64,000 nt of DNA from Notospermus geniculatus (GCA_002633025.1 NMRB01002309.1:1-64000); one strand, 5' to 3'. Positions 20,490 through 33,231 are shown, counted from the stretch's first letter. Notes: generated from the letters alone by a model not told the origin. Numbers and translations are program-made.

Positions 20490-21580
20490 GAAAACATCGA
20501 TCATTATAAAAGATAATAAAAATGACAAAAATCCCAAACAATCATTCTGTCCTGACATACCACAACCTCGTCCCCATCTGTTTACAGTCATGATCTCATT
20601 ACTCGCTCAGAATACAAATGTACACTATAAACCGATTCATCAAAATACCACTGACATTGGGGGGAAGACCACAAAAGTAGATGCGTCGTTTTTTCACTGA
20701 AGACATAAAAATGAAGAGAGGAAATTATATCTTAATGCTACAGGATGAAAGAAGGTTCGAGATCGACGTGATGTTGATCACTGCGCGTCGTAAGCAGACG
20801 ACAAATCATGCAAACAGTGGGAGCCAATCAAATTTGTCGTTTCGTATCATCACAGTCATGTCAAGGTCAACATAAGGTCAAGGTCAAATTTCCTGATGAC
20901 TGGTACCAGTCTGAAGAATGTCTGTTCCACACTGTTATAATTTTGATCAAAGTTTCACAAAACGCTGATTAAGGGCGCGAACGTACTAGACGATTCTAAA
21001 AAACCGGAAGCCCTGAAGTGATCCAAATACTGTGACCGTATGGAATGGATATAAGGTCCACTTCCACTGTCGTCCTTTTCAGAGGGAGGTATGCCATGGG
21101 TCAGACATTTAAATACGACCAAAGGCCTGCGGAAACCGCCGCTGTCAAAAAACGGCTTCAGTCCATTGCAAACACAACCAACGTCATATCGCGTGATTTG
21201 GCGTGATCTTGCCTGTGTCTTGGAAGGTTTCAAGCCTTTGTTCCCCCCTGATCACGTGACTCACTTGTTAAGTCTCTGTCTTCTGTGGTATCATGGTCTG
21301 TGTTGTATAAATGGTGATATTAGGATTAATCGGCGATCATCTTTATGGTTTCGTCTGTCTACTTTCTTCTCAGTCTTCGTTTGGAGTATTACGGTGGAGC
21401 CTTTTCTCACAATAAGCCACCTGCGCTCCATCCTAGCTAGGATGGCGATAAAGGCAAAGTTTTGTCTCATCAATTCCTGTAGAAAAATGTAAAGGTCTTT
21501 TTTCATGACGTATCATCACCAGTTAAAATGCCCTCAATGACGTTGTGACGGTCGTATACTAGTATACGATTCTCTAATTC
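20490..21580. other. Gene-free stretch
   Basis: No supported gene. The 133-codon plus-strand frame at 21091-21492 overlaps a 92-codon minus frame. Neither has supporting signals. Confidence 0.4.
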
Positions 21581-21784
21581 GCAGATCTGCGCACTTCCGC
21601 CGAAATCTCAACCACAACCTCGATCTGAAACAGAATGACGTGACGCAGACAACCCCACGACAGTGTCGTCGAAGACGTTGCCTCAGAGTCGGCATAGCTG
21701 AATCATGGATTGCATGGATTGCGTCACCCGGTTTCAGATCGAGGTTCTGGTTGAGATTTCGGCGGAAGTGCGCAGATCTTTCTC
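21581..21784. repeat. Inverted-repeat element with 65-bp arms
   Basis: The left arm (CAGATCTGCGCACTTCCGCC through CTCGATCTGAAACAG) pairs with the right arm (TTTCAGATCGAGGTTCTGG through AGTGCGCAGATC). The spacer of about 80 bp is unique. It looks like a short foldback transposon. Confidence 0.7.
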
Positions 21785-22358
21785 GTTTCCGTCAATTTGG
21801 GATTTGTCTATCACCCGCAGCGCTGACCTGCCGGGATAAATGTTACGCGGGTTCCTCAATGTTTAAGGGTTAAAATTCGTCAAAACAGCAGTAACAACCA
21901 ACTGCTGACCTCGGCAGACGAGCGAAATATAATCGTAAATCATGTTAGTTTCGACTGATAAAACAATAATATGGCATCATTTTCGTTGATCTTGGTACAA
22001 TTGGCAATTTGCTGTCCTCAGCCAGCGTGGATTATTATAGATCCTCGTGGTATACCGGCTAACGTGAGATCTCGGCCACTCAGAGGGAAAATATCACGAG
22101 GATTGTGCAGCGAGAAGCCACCTCTGTAACAGCCGTAGACTGGTAGGCCTACCCGGTCTTCTGGGCAGCTTGGATTCGAAGACCGGTGAAACCAAATGAT
22201 CTGAGCCGGAATTCCGGCTCGTGACGTCATTCTACAGCAATGCATTCTCCTGAACTAAATATAGACCAGCGGGCGCCATGATGGTTTTATGCATTTGCCT
22301 GCGTCTGTCCTAGTATTTTTAATCAGGACAGTGTTCGGTCTATAACAGCCGTTGTTGT

Positions 22359-22525
22359 CTACGGTGCAGGACGCTTTCCGTGAAGTGCAGTATCAGCCTC
22401 CTTCAACAAATACCATCTCCCCTGACGCTCCCAATAATCCGCTCTCATTAAGAGGTCCTGCATGAGTCCCTCCTGAGCAGATACAATCTTCACCTCGATC
22501 AGCCATAACTGGCTCCCTGCGGTGC
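22359..22525 (-). CDS. Possible coding exon, unknown family
   Basis: A minus-strand frame reads SQLWLIEVKIVSAQEGLMQD and continues with DLLMRADYWERQGRWYLLKE before a stop at 22359-22361. The composition is protein-like and an AG lies just before (CGCACCGCAG). No homologue is recognised and no upstream exon is linked, so confidence is low. Confidence 0.22.
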
Positions 22526-22659
22526 GTCTCCCTCGTGAGACGAATTGAGTTATGGTGGAATATCTAATGGTGAATTGGCTTATCGTCACCGCAAGGCCCC
22601 CAAACCGACTGCCGTGGTTGGAATACCAATGGCTACGGTAGGACCTGTTCCGCTAGGTG

Positions 22660-22745
22660 GCGATCCTTTCATGATTGGTGCTCAGTGGGTCCGCTTGACA
22701 TTGCATTGGTCCGTAGTTACTCCTATTGGTCAACTGACTGACAGT
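22660..22745. repeat. Fragment of family N
   Basis: It shares CAGTGGGTCCGCT, TTGGTCCGTAGT-ACTCCTATTGGTCAAC with copies at 7711-8080 and 37640-38040. Ends are missing. Confidence 0.4.
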
Positions 22746-23346
22746 CCCTACTCTATTCAAAATGACTAAAAAAGTCTTGGAAAGCCAAACTTCCCCTCGA
22801 AACCAGTGGAGAACCCTCTCTACAAAGCACTGAGAGAACATCCAAGCGGGCCTCGGGGGCGGGGACAATAATACTCTGTTATCCGGACATTTATCCCCCG
22901 AGATAACGTTTCTTGTTACACCTACTGGCCGGCGATGATAAGCAAGGTGAGGTGTCTTCTTAGTTGTGATACGCTCGGCGGGTCCCCCCGCCCCCTCGCT
23001 CCCAGTGCCGATAGCAGGAATTATAATCACATTTTATGAGAAGTAGGCGATGTCACCGCAAATAATGGCCGTGTATCATTTAGGAGAGGGGGACTTGGTC
23101 CACGTGTTGAATAGAAATCGCTTCATTGTTGGAAAATCGCTGATAAAGTTGAAAGAAATTGATGAACGGAGAGTTGGAAGTGAATGGGGATGCGAGGGCT
23201 GAAACAGACAGCCGTGGTTTTTCACCAGGACCTGTGCGATCCAGCACTCCACACACATCCGGGTATGTTGCACTCTTAGCCTCGTTTTCGATATTCTCCG
23301 ACGATTAGAACCATTATTATGTCGTGTAATGAGAAACCCCGCTTGA
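22746..23346. other. Gene-free stretch
   Basis: A 125-codon minus frame overlaps here, but its sequence is low in coding character and has no splice context. No gene is supported. Confidence 0.35.
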
Positions 23347-23510
23347 CTTTTTATCCCGACGGGCGGCGCTGCGAGCGGTTGTACCGAAGACGAGCAACGC
23401 AATGTCGTCGCGTCGTGACGTACTTCATGACGCAGCAGAGATGAAACGCCGAAAAAGGTGCAACCGCTCACAGCGCCTCCTAGTGGCGGTATTCTGCAGG
23501 TTCCTCATTG
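23347..23510 (+). mobile_element. Palindromic family A, copy A5
   Basis: A plus-strand copy: TTTTTATCCCGACGGGCGGCG, GCGAGCGGTTGTACC, GGTGCAACCGCTCACAGCGCC, TAGTGGCGGTATTCTGCAGG. Confidence 0.8.
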
Positions 23511-24560
23511 GTCGGTCAAGATGAAAGGTAAACGGATGATGCTGTGATAAATAAATTTTTAATCTCCATAACTGCATCCGAGCTTACCATCAATAACATC
23601 TTGATCACTGCAACCCCCGCCATGACATGCAATGTTTCCTGACCGTGGAGCCATTGATAGAAGTCGTGCTTCCTCCATTGCTATTGGCAACGAAATAGGC
23701 CTATTGTTGGCAGCCACGCAGCGAATATTACAAATGGCCGCCAATCCCCGCAAGACGTACCGCACGCGAAGTTTCGTGTTGTCTTTGCCGGAGTCTGGTT
23801 GCCAATCAAAGTGAGCCACTCTGGTAAAACGGCTGCTTATAAAATGGAGACTAACCATCGCCCGTATTTCTACAGTTGCTGTTTTGTCGTGGCATATGAG
23901 ACCTAGTACCAGCAACGCGCGGTAGATGGTGCATTTACACAGATTTGCGGCACCATGGTTACAAAATGGCCGCCGTCCGTGAAAGTCAAGAGGCCATCAA
24001 AGATCCGATTAAACGGGTATGGTTGCTGACCCCCCCCCCTCCCCGTTACTCTGACTTCCGAATTTCGGGCTGAACCTGGAGAAAAAATGAACGACTTTGA
24101 TGTTCAGTCCACCGGATCGTGGTTCGCTAATTAACTCCCTAATTAGGTGTCCAGAAGTGACAGATTAAACAGGAGATAAATCACAATAGCGGTATTGCTA
24201 ATGAAGACCGCGGCCTAATTATCTGGGTGTCAACTCGTGCTAAATGCTCCGACGGCCACCGGACATACATCTTCATTAATCTGTAATGGTGGTTAAGTTT
24301 GTTAGTGGTGTAAGCGGCCTGGGGCCTAATTGTTGTTAGTGTTGTTAGCGTTCCAGCGTTTGACGGCTCATTATTCTCGTAAATGTGTCTGGTGTGTGAC
24401 GTTTTGAGTGTGATGAAGTGCTTGTATAGATAACGAGATCTCGCGGATCTCCTGATGTCCTAACTCAATATTAAGCGAAGTGAGTACATGTCTGCTTTGA
24501 AACGCCAAAAGGGGGCGCTCTGGTTTGAAGATGCAAAGATTAGATCGAACCAAAGATTAG
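23511..24560. other. Gene-free stretch
   Basis: A 118-codon minus frame (23559-23915) lacks splice support and recognisable motifs. A poly-C tract lies near 24031-24040. Nothing else is supported. Confidence 0.4.
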
Positions 24561-24665
24561 GTTGGTTCCCATCTCATCGGTAGGTTTGGATACTGATATC
24601 GGTGGCGCCAGTCGGTAATAATCACGTGATCGTCGTTTCCAACGCCCTGATTGGTCAACACTAGT
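24561..24665. repeat. Half copy of family D
   Basis: The left end GGTTGGTTCCCATCTCATCGG and interior AATCACGTGATCGTCGTTTCC, CCTGATTGGTCAACAC match family D. The right half is absent. Confidence 0.5.
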
Positions 24666-26565
24666 ATATGTTGACATTTTATCAGCCATCTTGTATTCAT
24701 CCGCCCGGGCTTCTTTTCCGTCCTTAGGGAGGGACTAGAATATAAACAACCAGAACGAGGCTGTAGGATTTAATTTAAAATATCCCCCTCTAAAAGCTAT
24801 CAGATTTCAGTCAAGTGTTATATTTGCATAAAAACCTATCAGGAAATATCGCGATAAACTACTTACGTAATGAAACTCATTTATTTGAGCCAGAACCAAT
24901 ATTTTGAGGAGTTTGAAGGAGGTTTTTCGGTTTGGTTACATTTCTAGCGTCAGAGTGATTTCGAATTTTGACCAAAAACTGTGAAGTGAGACTGAATGGA
25001 TGTTTCTGTTAGTGGATATAGGAAGCAGACGTTTTATGATTCAAGGGTTGTTGAGATTTGGTGACGATTGAACAAATCCGGTCGGGACGTTTGTAGAACC
25101 GTCATTCTGGGATGAGATGGTACTCATCTTCAGAAGTGAAGAGTGTTCCAATCAGATTCTTAGAAAGATGTTAAGAATGTTGTGACAGGAAATCCCCCTG
25201 AAATCGAATGCAATGCCGGACCAATGCTAATTGTTCACTTTCCCGCATTGCGTTCTTCAAGAAGTCGCCAGTTGGAGAGCGTTTGACTTGTACACCAAAT
25301 ATCATTGTCCCACTATTCACAAAAGCTTCTTGCAAAGAAGTGTTCAGCCTGAAGAAGACACTTTGGGGTCGAAAATTCGCTTAAACCTCTAGAAAACGAC
25401 TTCCTGTATTATATTGTCCCACTATTCATGTAGGAATTGTAGATGTTATTTAGGTTGGACGTGTAGTCGTTTTTTCGGCACTCCCCAAAACACTCCAGAT
25501 TGGTAGTATTTTGCGAATAATGCCATTCACAGTTATTAGAAATTGAAATCTTTTTTTTATTCGCTTGTAATAAATTAGGCCTACTTCCGCCAGGGCCGTG
25601 AGATGGCCGAAGACAGATGATGAAAGATTCCTCCGCAAAGGGTTAACAAATTGAGGCGTTCCGATCTCATCCAACGATCAACTGTCGAGGACACTCAACG
25701 CTTTGCTCAAGGATGGTAAAACCGATAATGCGCTCAAGACTACATGGTTCAAGTACCCGTATGTAAACACAGCCATCGTCTGCATAAACACACCCTCAGA
25801 TCACGAGATGAGGAGGGATTCTCGCTAGATTTGCCGCGGGCCTAATCTGCTGATGCGACGGGACACCAGGACCCGCAAAACGAGTCCGTGTGGCGGCGCA
25901 GCGAGCAGACGACACGGTTTTCGCTCTGTTGCACACCTCAACCTTCAACGTCTTGCTTGTGGGCCCCGACTGCCGGGAAATAACAGCGGAATGATTGCGA
26001 TCATTTGGCTTATTTCTTGCGTCAATTGAAATTCATATGGCCGCCAGAGCGGCGGCCATCTTAGATCTCCGTTTCGACTGGAATGTCGGCCGACTGTTGA
26101 ACGAGTCACCATCATGTGATAAAAGCCAAGGCAGGAATACCCCTGGTGACCTTGACCCAGATCTTAACAACCCTCCGTCTTCAATCTACCAACGTTCGCG
26201 CAAAGCTTTCTAGACCTCTCTACAATCCCCTGCCCTAAGAGATCAACTTAGATACAACAATATACATAATCAAATTTCCTGAAATCATCCGCTCGGTTAG
26301 TTATCTGGATGAGAGTAATTCTCGTCTGCCAGGAGCAAGCCAGGGTAATTTTCTATCTGAGTGATGGGGAGAGTCTGCCTAACCGTGTTATCTGTTGAGA
26401 TGAGAGGACTGACGGCGGGTAAGTGCTGGCCATCAGAGATATAATGACTTGAACAAGCTATACCACTGGATGTTATTGACTCGAGGGACGCTGGGTGGGT
26501 CACGTGGTCACAAGGTCACCGATAGGTGGCGTTATTTCAACTCCATGAAAGTCAAATATGACCTT
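24666..26565. other. Gene-poor single-copy region
   Basis: About 1.9 kb with no supported exon or complete repeat. Frames at 25450-25674 and 25995-26213 have no splice support. Confidence 0.4.
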
Positions 26566-26690
26566 GCGCGTTTGGAGGTGCTGTTTGCACTGCGTCAAAG
26601 ACGTCATGACGTTAATTGCTTAGCTTTGTTCTGTTTTACGTCTTTGGTAAAATCGCTCGCAGCGCCGCCCTATTGGGATAAAAAGTGAAA
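26566..26690 (-). mobile_element. Palindromic family A, copy A6
   Basis: A shortened minus-strand copy: GCGTTTGGAGGTGCTG, TTGCACTGCGTCAAAGACGTC, CGCTCGCAGCGCCGCCC, GGGATAAAAAGTGAAAC. The left arm has lost part of its palindrome. Confidence 0.7.
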
Positions 26691-28034
26691 CGGCTTCCGC
26701 ATTGACTCAATTACTAGTCTCTGATTCTGAGCGAAGATAGAGTCTTACACCATAATAGGCTGTGTTATAGAAAGAAGCCGAGGTTTAATCCTATCATGCC
26801 GCACCAAACTGAGTTAGAGAAAGCGATCTAAATACATTAAGATAACGCCACAAACGACGTCAGAAGCGATGAAGTTAGACTCCGTTTGAATGGACCAAAT
26901 TGGGTGAAAGATAGGCCAATTTGCGACAGAGAAATGGGCCGAAGTGGCTTGATTTGCAATGCAGATTTGGGTGATGGTGTCCGGGTTAGGGATGGTGGGT
27001 AAAGAAAAATATGCAAGAGAGGCAAATTTGCCACTTTACCTCATGAGGGTGGCTATTGTGACGCTGGAGTGTCACGGCCTGAATGGAATTTGTCCCGGGG
27101 AGTGTACCGGCGAAAAAAATAAAACTGGCGTCAAATACATGTTCGGTATGACTGGCAATATTGAGTTGAATACAGCGTCACAATCCCACGGCAACTTAAT
27201 TACAGTCTCGCTGAGTGCTGTACCATAAATATATTTTGATATATGTGTGGTATGAATTCACATTTACTGCGTCATCAATTTCAGTCAAACTTTCTATCAA
27301 ATTAACTCACAAACGCCGGGGGAGTTTTCAGCCAATTTATATCTCTGCCATGATCACGATTAAATGGGGAATTGACGTGTTAATAACATTATTTAATTTA
27401 TTTCGATTCTGTTGCCGGGTTCTGTATCCAATGGACGGAAACCAGGGGGATGTTATAGCAAACATCACGGTCAAAAAGCTACGACGCATCATTTTGTCTT
27501 TTTTTGTACTAGTAGCAGAATGCTGGACTTGTGTGACTGGGTGATGTGTGGTCCGGACGTCATGGCTGGACACGTGACGTCATGAGTATAAAATGACGTC
27601 ATCTTGTATCGTGCAAAGAGCTGCGGTAAAGATATCCTATTTTGCAAACACAAGTCGTCTGCCACTTTGACACACAAGAAAAAGAAGTTCTTCTGTATTT
27701 CCACTAACAGGAAGGAATAATTGATATTGTGTATGTTCACGGTGTTGTATATTCATGAGATGTAAACTGGTAATCTCTAGCATGAGGCAGGAATCCTCTG
27801 ATATATAAAACTCATTAATTTAGACAAAAATATGCATGGGGTCGGAAGGATCGTGCGCGGAAAGTGATTGATGTTGGTGAAAATGTCGACAAAGTGTGTT
27901 TGTAATGGGCTGTATGGATCAATTATTAATAAATAAAAATATAGATAGTCAACGGAGGAATAGTGCGTATTTTAGAGAATACCGAGCACGTGCAGACGCA
28001 TGCGCACTTGAAACACGAAGATGACCAGTTTATT
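26691..28034. other. Gene-poor single-copy region
   Basis: Frames of 65-109 codons occur on both strands (27215-27544 and 27337-27573 overlap one another). None has splice signals or motifs that support a gene. Confidence 0.4.
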
Positions 28035-28208
28035 TCCAGATCTCACCGCTAGGATTACTGAGATCGGTAGCGGCTATCGTTCTTATCACGTGATCACCCA
28101 AAAAGCAACCAATAAAAACGCGTTGATTGGTTGAAATTTATTGATTGACCTTTTGTTGAAATAAGAGCGACAGTATCAATCCTGCCGGTAAAGTATGGAA
28201 CTAAACTC
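28035..28208. repeat. Palindromic family D copy
   Basis: The left end TTCCAGATCTCACCGCTAGG and right end CCTGCCGGTAAAGTATGGAAC surround CTTATCACGTGATC and AACGCGTTGATTGGTTG. Confidence 0.6.
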
Positions 28209-28627
28209 CAGGATGGCGTCCTACTTAAAAATTTTACGGTGAAATCTAAAATTCGGAACAGCCAGGCTGTCGGATGGTTACGATGAGATGTGCAAGGGGG
28301 GGGGGTCATTTCTCACTTTCGACAGACCCAGGAACCGAAGTCAGTGGACGCGTCGCGTCTCACGACTGCGTTCGGAGTCTAACACGTTGCGATATCCTTG
28401 ATGTTGCTTACAGTGTTCCTTCAACCTAAAAATGATGACATGATTAGCCTAATTGGCCTATCCAATTATCAAGCAATTATTTCTAGCGGTTTCTCGGTTT
28501 GATTCACGCAGGCCAAGTCTTTGATGTTGCTAACCAACACGTTGCAAAATTAGCAGATCTGATATCTTGATTCGTTACGAAGTAGGCCAGAACATGTAAT
28601 GGTTCGTCGAATGAGGAAGACGTTTGA

Positions 28628-28850
28628 GTTTTTATCCCGCTAGGGCGGCGCTGTGAGCGGTTCGACGCAACGCCTCAAGAACGTCCTGACGCAACGCTGC
28701 GTCACGATACGTCCTTGACGCGGTGCAGCACAGCGCAAAGCAGTGCAATGACGTCGCGTCACGACGTCCTTGACGCTTGCAACAGATACGCGACTCTCGA
28801 AAACCGAATACCGCTCACACTCACAGTGTCTCGCGCTGGTTTGCAGGGTC
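28628..28850 (+). mobile_element. Palindromic family A, copy A7 (expanded core)
   Basis: A plus-strand copy with TTTTTATCCCGCTAGGGCGG at the left and CTCACAGTGTCTCGCGCTGG at the right. The core TGACGCAACGCTGCGTCACG motif is repeated two to three times with drift, an early stage of the expansion seen at 54287. Confidence 0.7.
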
Positions 28851-28965
28851 AACATCATGACATACAATCAGTTTCGGAAACAATCTGCGGTAGTAGAGTC
28901 AATTCGGATTTGCCACCCCGATATTTTCACATCATAATCATTATTCCTTTATCATTTCTCTACAG

Positions 28966-29036
28966 GAGCGTCACCGATCACCATAAATTCTCTTCCCGCG
29001 AGATGACGACGAGAGGAGCCTCCAGGTGGAATGAAG
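28966..29036 (+). CDS. Possible internal exon, unknown family
   Basis: A 71-nt stretch bounded by a strong acceptor (CCTTTATCATTTCTCTACAG) and a donor (AATGAAG|GTAAGC). One frame is open through it, reading SVTDHHKFSSREMTTRGASR. No flanking exon could be linked and no family is recognised. It could equally be an exon of a non-coding RNA. Confidence 0.3.
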
Positions 29037-29556
29037 GTAAGCAACATTCTGACATCTGACTCGGTCACATCGGTTTCAGCTTTTATTCACGCTTTTTTTG
29101 ATACCGTATTTCTTATTTTCGACCAAATTGTCCTTTTGGCACTAAGAGAAGTCAACATCATCAGAAGCTTTTAGAAGCCATTTCAAAGTTGATTCCAATC
29201 TGGAAAATTTTCCAATTTTGGAAATGGACGAGTTTTTTCTGGCGTGTATATTCCACCCTACCGCAGTAAATATCACCAATAAAACATGCAATCTACCACT
29301 CAATGTCAATCATTACCTAATGTCAACAAATGATTAATGATCCCTGACCATAATTGACATTGATCGACACATGTCAATCATGGCCAATTAGATTACGCAT
29401 TGATTGTTTGCTAAGTCAGGTAATTGTTTGGTTATTGTGTTGTTGATATCGTTGAATAATGTAGGAAAACTAACTCTCAAAGATATCGCGAAACGAAATC
29501 GTCTTTCATCGCACTGTGTAAGTTTGACCGATCGGAATGGGAAACACGTTGTTTGA

Positions 29557-29694
29557 CTTTTTATCCCGCCAGGGGTAAAAACAGTGCAAAAACAGTGCAA
29601 AATGTCGGTCACGGCGTCTTTGACGCAGTGCAATACGGACGAGACGTCGAAAAAGATACAACCGTTCACAGCGCCTCCTAGCGGCGGTAGTTTG
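29557..29694 (+). mobile_element. Palindromic family A, copy A8 (left arm deleted)
   Basis: TTTTTATCCCGCCAGGGG is followed at once by the AACAGTGCAAAA region, so the left inverted arm is missing. The right arm (ACAACCGTTCACAGCGCCTCC) is intact. Confidence 0.7.
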
Positions 29695-29704
29695 ACAAGG
29701 GGAA

Positions 29705-29765
29705 CATGGTTCAGCGTCGGACCCGAGACCGAGACGTCACGGGTTCGATTCCCGGCCGAGTCACT
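29705..29765 (+). mobile_element. tRNA-like SINE fragment
   Basis: It has a B-box and T-arm-like ACGGGTTCGATTCCCGGCCG, preceded at tRNA-like spacing by TGGTTCAGCGTCGGAC. No matched acceptor stem is visible. It directly abuts A8. Confidence 0.4.
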
Positions 29766-29875
29766 TTTTACGCTTCTGTTCTGAAGATCTAGCGTTGTGT
29801 TGAATTGAGCTGCTCCTTGAGTTCCGCAGAAAGCTTTGTGTCACATTCCTGTCCTCTATCAAATGGAAAAACGGC

Positions 29876-29945
29876 GACCGGTTATCGAACCCACCAACAC
29901 AGATATGCCAGGTGTGGATGTGTCCACTACTCCACTGTAACAGCC
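29876..29945 (-). mobile_element. tRNA-like SINE fragment
   Basis: On the minus strand, GTTACAGTGGAGTAGTGGAC (A-box-like) precedes GGTGGGTTCGATAACCGGTC (B-box) at tRNA-like spacing. Confidence 0.4.
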
Positions 29946-30339
29946 AATCTTCATCACATCCTAGCCACGTGTTATTTTTTTCAATCTATATCACCTGCTA
30001 CAAGCAACTTGTTATTTCTAATTTCCGCCGACACGGCCATGAGACCGGCCTAATGTCCCCCGGGGGTTGGGATACGATAGACTAGACCTTACTCTAACCC
30101 GCTGGTTGTAGGAGGACCTCCTGGGGTATAATTGCCAATTTGTAAGGGAAGACGAGGAATCGGTCATACTGTCTCTTGCGGGCACGTGAGGCAATTGGTG
30201 TCTTCTTTAATTTTTGTCAGGTTTTATGACGTCACTCCTTGTGGATTATTATCCTAGTCATTGCCGGTGTGACGTTTCCTTCTGTTGCCTTCATTTCCGT
30301 GTTTCCCTATTGTAGTCAGCATGAGAGACCGTCACTTTG

Positions 30340-30420
30340 CAGCAGGGACGAAATTTCCACGAAAAAGGAGATACAGCTGTTCGTAGCGCCCCCTCGTGGC
30401 GGTCGTCTGCATGTTCCACA
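30340..30420 (+). mobile_element. Palindromic family A, fragment A9
   Basis: Only the right arm remains: CGAAAAAGGAGATACAGCTG, TTCGTAGCGCCCCCTCGTGG and the following CATGTTCC. Confidence 0.55.
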
Positions 30421-30496
30421 TAAAAATATTGAGTTGAGAACCGAGCGCCAAATTCGGCATTATTGGTTCTATAGACAATATTGGGCGATTTTAATG

Positions 30497-30650
30497 TAAT
30501 GCAGGAGGAAACCGGAGTGCCCGGAGAAAACCTGCGCTGTCAGAGAGAGTCGCCCTCTCTATCACATGAGACACGGACCCGACCGGGAATCGAACCCGCG
30601 ACCTCAGAGGTGACAGGCGCCGATGTTTCCATTGCGCCACTCTGACAGCA
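30497..30650 (-). mobile_element. tRNA-derived SINE, near-complete
   Basis: The minus strand reads CAGAGTGGCGCAATGG (A-box), GCGGGTTCGATTCCCGGTCG (B-box), then GATAGAGAGGGCGACTCTC, CAGCGCAGGTTTTCTCCGGG and a 3' end CTCCGGTTTCCTCCTGCATT. The same body is at 44838-44975 (plus) and 60995-61145 (minus), which defines one SINE family. Confidence 0.7.
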
Positions 30651-31981
30651 CTCTGCATGTTCCACACTCGACATTGTCACCTGCCGAAAACCAATAAATA
30701 TGATCACGTGACCGATTTATCCCTCCATTTTTATCTGACCACAAAAATCAGAGGAGGCCACCTGCACATATTGGGGAAACGAATACTTTTTACATCCTAA
30801 TTGAGAGCGGGCTGGAGAGCGTTAAAACCACAAAACATTAACACAACAGGCTGCGTCTTGTTATTGGAAAAGTAGCTCTCATCACCCATAATGCAATGTT
30901 CTCGCGTGAGTGAGTCGGGTCGATATAAACGGGGAACGTTTGTAGCAGTCACGATAAAGCAGATAGCTACCTGTTTGCGGCGGGGCTCCGAGGAGAGCTG
31001 CCAGACGGACGATTGGGTTTGCTGCAACTGTGTGAAACTACGTTTTATTTCTGATGACGTGATGAAATAAACGGGCCGTTTTTGGATACATCGATTGAAT
31101 CCATTCTTGGATAATCAAACATCGGGCCACTGAGGAGGTAAGATCATACTTTTCGAAAACAAAACTTCCGCGCGATGCGTACCAAAAGGCGGTCCATTTC
31201 CAACGTTTCTCCCCACGGTTTGCGGTGAGTGGTGTGCAGTTTTTCCGGATTTTTTGGCGAATCCTTTGATTTTGCGGAATAGTTCACTTCTTAATTTTCG
31301 CAATGCCTATGAAAACCGCACCGCTCACCGCGGTATAGTAAACGGAAGTTTTCCTTCGCAATTTCTGCAGCGTTAAGACCTGTAGTACCCGCTCTGTCGC
31401 GATTTTTGTGGCGGAGAGCGACAAACGCGGCAATTTCACAGGCCACCTAAATTTGGTGCTACTTTTTTCAAAGGTAGAAATCTTTTGTATGCCTTTTGCC
31501 TGTGAAAATGACAAACCAGCGCGAAATCTCGGCGTGAAAACGCGGGAGGGTGTGTTCAGGCCTTTAAATTCATTATGCCCAGCTTTCTTGTCATTATTTT
31601 TTTTATAAAAAACGTGCGTTGGAAGGAATTTTCTATGTTTGTCCGTAGTGTATTTTCTTTCTGTATTCTCCTGATTGTATTCTTAGGTTCCTTGTGTCTG
31701 GCATAAAAACCTAAAACCTTTGTCGTGTTTGCTCGTATCGATAGCCTTTGGTAAAAAACAGAATACATTGTTTGGGGAGATCTCTCTGTTCGTTTATGGC
31801 GGTGAAGATTGCATGTCGACGCTCAAACTCACGGCACAACACGGCAAGTGTTCCAGTTCTGGTAAACAGTTTTACCGCCACAAAAATGCCAAGTGTGCGT
31901 TTGTCGGCGTAAAGTGTTTGTATTTTTTGTATTAGATTTTTCCATCAGGACCGAAGCCATAATAATTGGCCAAGGAGGAGG
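30651..31981. other. Gene-poor region
   Basis: No supported exon. Frames on both strands between 30797 and 31935 lack splice sites. Local composition is ordinary. Confidence 0.35.
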
Positions 31982-32084
31982 CCATCTCAAGCTACTCATG
32001 TTCCTCACTTGGATGAGGTCCTTTACTTGCCCTTGCAAAGGAACAAGAAGGCACCACGGCTTACTGTCCCATGCGACGGTGTAA
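31982..32084 (+). repeat. Dispersed 105-bp repeat, copy P1
   Basis: It shares CCATCTCAAGCTACTCATGT, CTTTACTTGCCCTTGCAAAGG and ACGGCTTACTGTCCCATG with 63663-63765, in the same orientation. Flanks differ, so it is a dispersed element or element tail. It has no coding signature. Confidence 0.75.
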
Positions 32085-33231
32085 AGTGTGAAGGTGTTTG
32101 CATTTCTCAATGTTCCCTTCATTGTATAGGGTACTGTGAAAGGAGACTGGCAGATTTCTCTTTTTTCCCCAATTGAAAGTCACGGTCTTTCTAGCTGTCT
32201 ATTGTATGAAAACACTGAGATATCGGGAACACTAGGAAACATTACACCCGCCCGCCCTTGTACAATACGCCACGAACGATTTTATCCTTCAAATCTTTTT
32301 CCATCTCTCGCTAAACCTCGCGGGACCACGAGTTCATTCCGAATGAAAAAAAACGGATGATAATGCCTCGTTTTCGAGTGTTTAAATTGCTATTAAACCT
32401 GACGTGTGTCAATAAAATGTCACATGTTACGTCGATCGAGGAGGCAGGAACCGGGAAATTGATAAAAATGACGTGAGATTTGAGGGCGGAATAGGATTTT
32501 AGCATTGTGTGACGAGTTTTGGTCCGTTAGCATCGGAAATTTGAAAATTTGTTGAAATCATTCAAGTGGAACGTGATGTTTTGGAAGTTTTAGCTGGTCT
32601 CCAAGGTGGTTTATCCGTTGGATCTCTGGAAGTCATGTTTTCGGTAACTTTACTCTTGGTTGTGACTTTGTCTATGGGCCTGTCAACCATAGAAAATTGC
32701 GCAGCCGTTTGTGGTTTTTGAAAGCAATGGTGTTTTTCCCATTGAGAGCCAACTCACACGAGGAATCTCTCACGTCGGATTCGTCTTTAGTTTCATCATT
32801 TCTTGCCCCGTCAATTTCAAAACCAAACGAATCGCGGCGAAATGTCCAAAATGTGCATCGACTTCAGTTCTCCGTATTCGGTGTATTAAATCGTGAAATG
32901 GGGAGTTGTGAGATCATCGTACCGGTAACGACTGCAGCGCCACCCAACGTCAATCTCAGCTACCACTCGAGATCCCATCGCAATGACTCGAGATTATGAA
33001 TTGGCAACGTCTGAACTTTGTACATGTATTTTCTTATTTGCGGATATAACCTCCCATACCCTTTTTACTCCGATGGCCCTCTCGTCAATTTCTGGTCTGT
33101 TTTAAAAACTGTTGTCATGGATTCGTGTAGAATGGAGATACGGTAAACATGGTAAAAATACGATTTTAAGCAGTCACTGACACGGGTGGGGCATTTTTCC
33201 CACACCCCACTCTCTTGAAACCGTGGAAAAT
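32085..33231. other. Gene-poor region
   Basis: A 100-codon frame (32697-32999) and an overlapping alternative frame lack splice sites and motifs. No gene is supported. Confidence 0.35.

Noticed and set aside
23559-23915. 118-codon minus-strand frame
   Set aside because: No splice signals, no recognisable motif, Ala/Arg/Cys-rich composition typical of chance frames in CG-rich DNA.
30580-30650. Functional tRNA gene
   Set aside because: A- and B-boxes are present but the acceptor stem does not pair and a SINE body follows.
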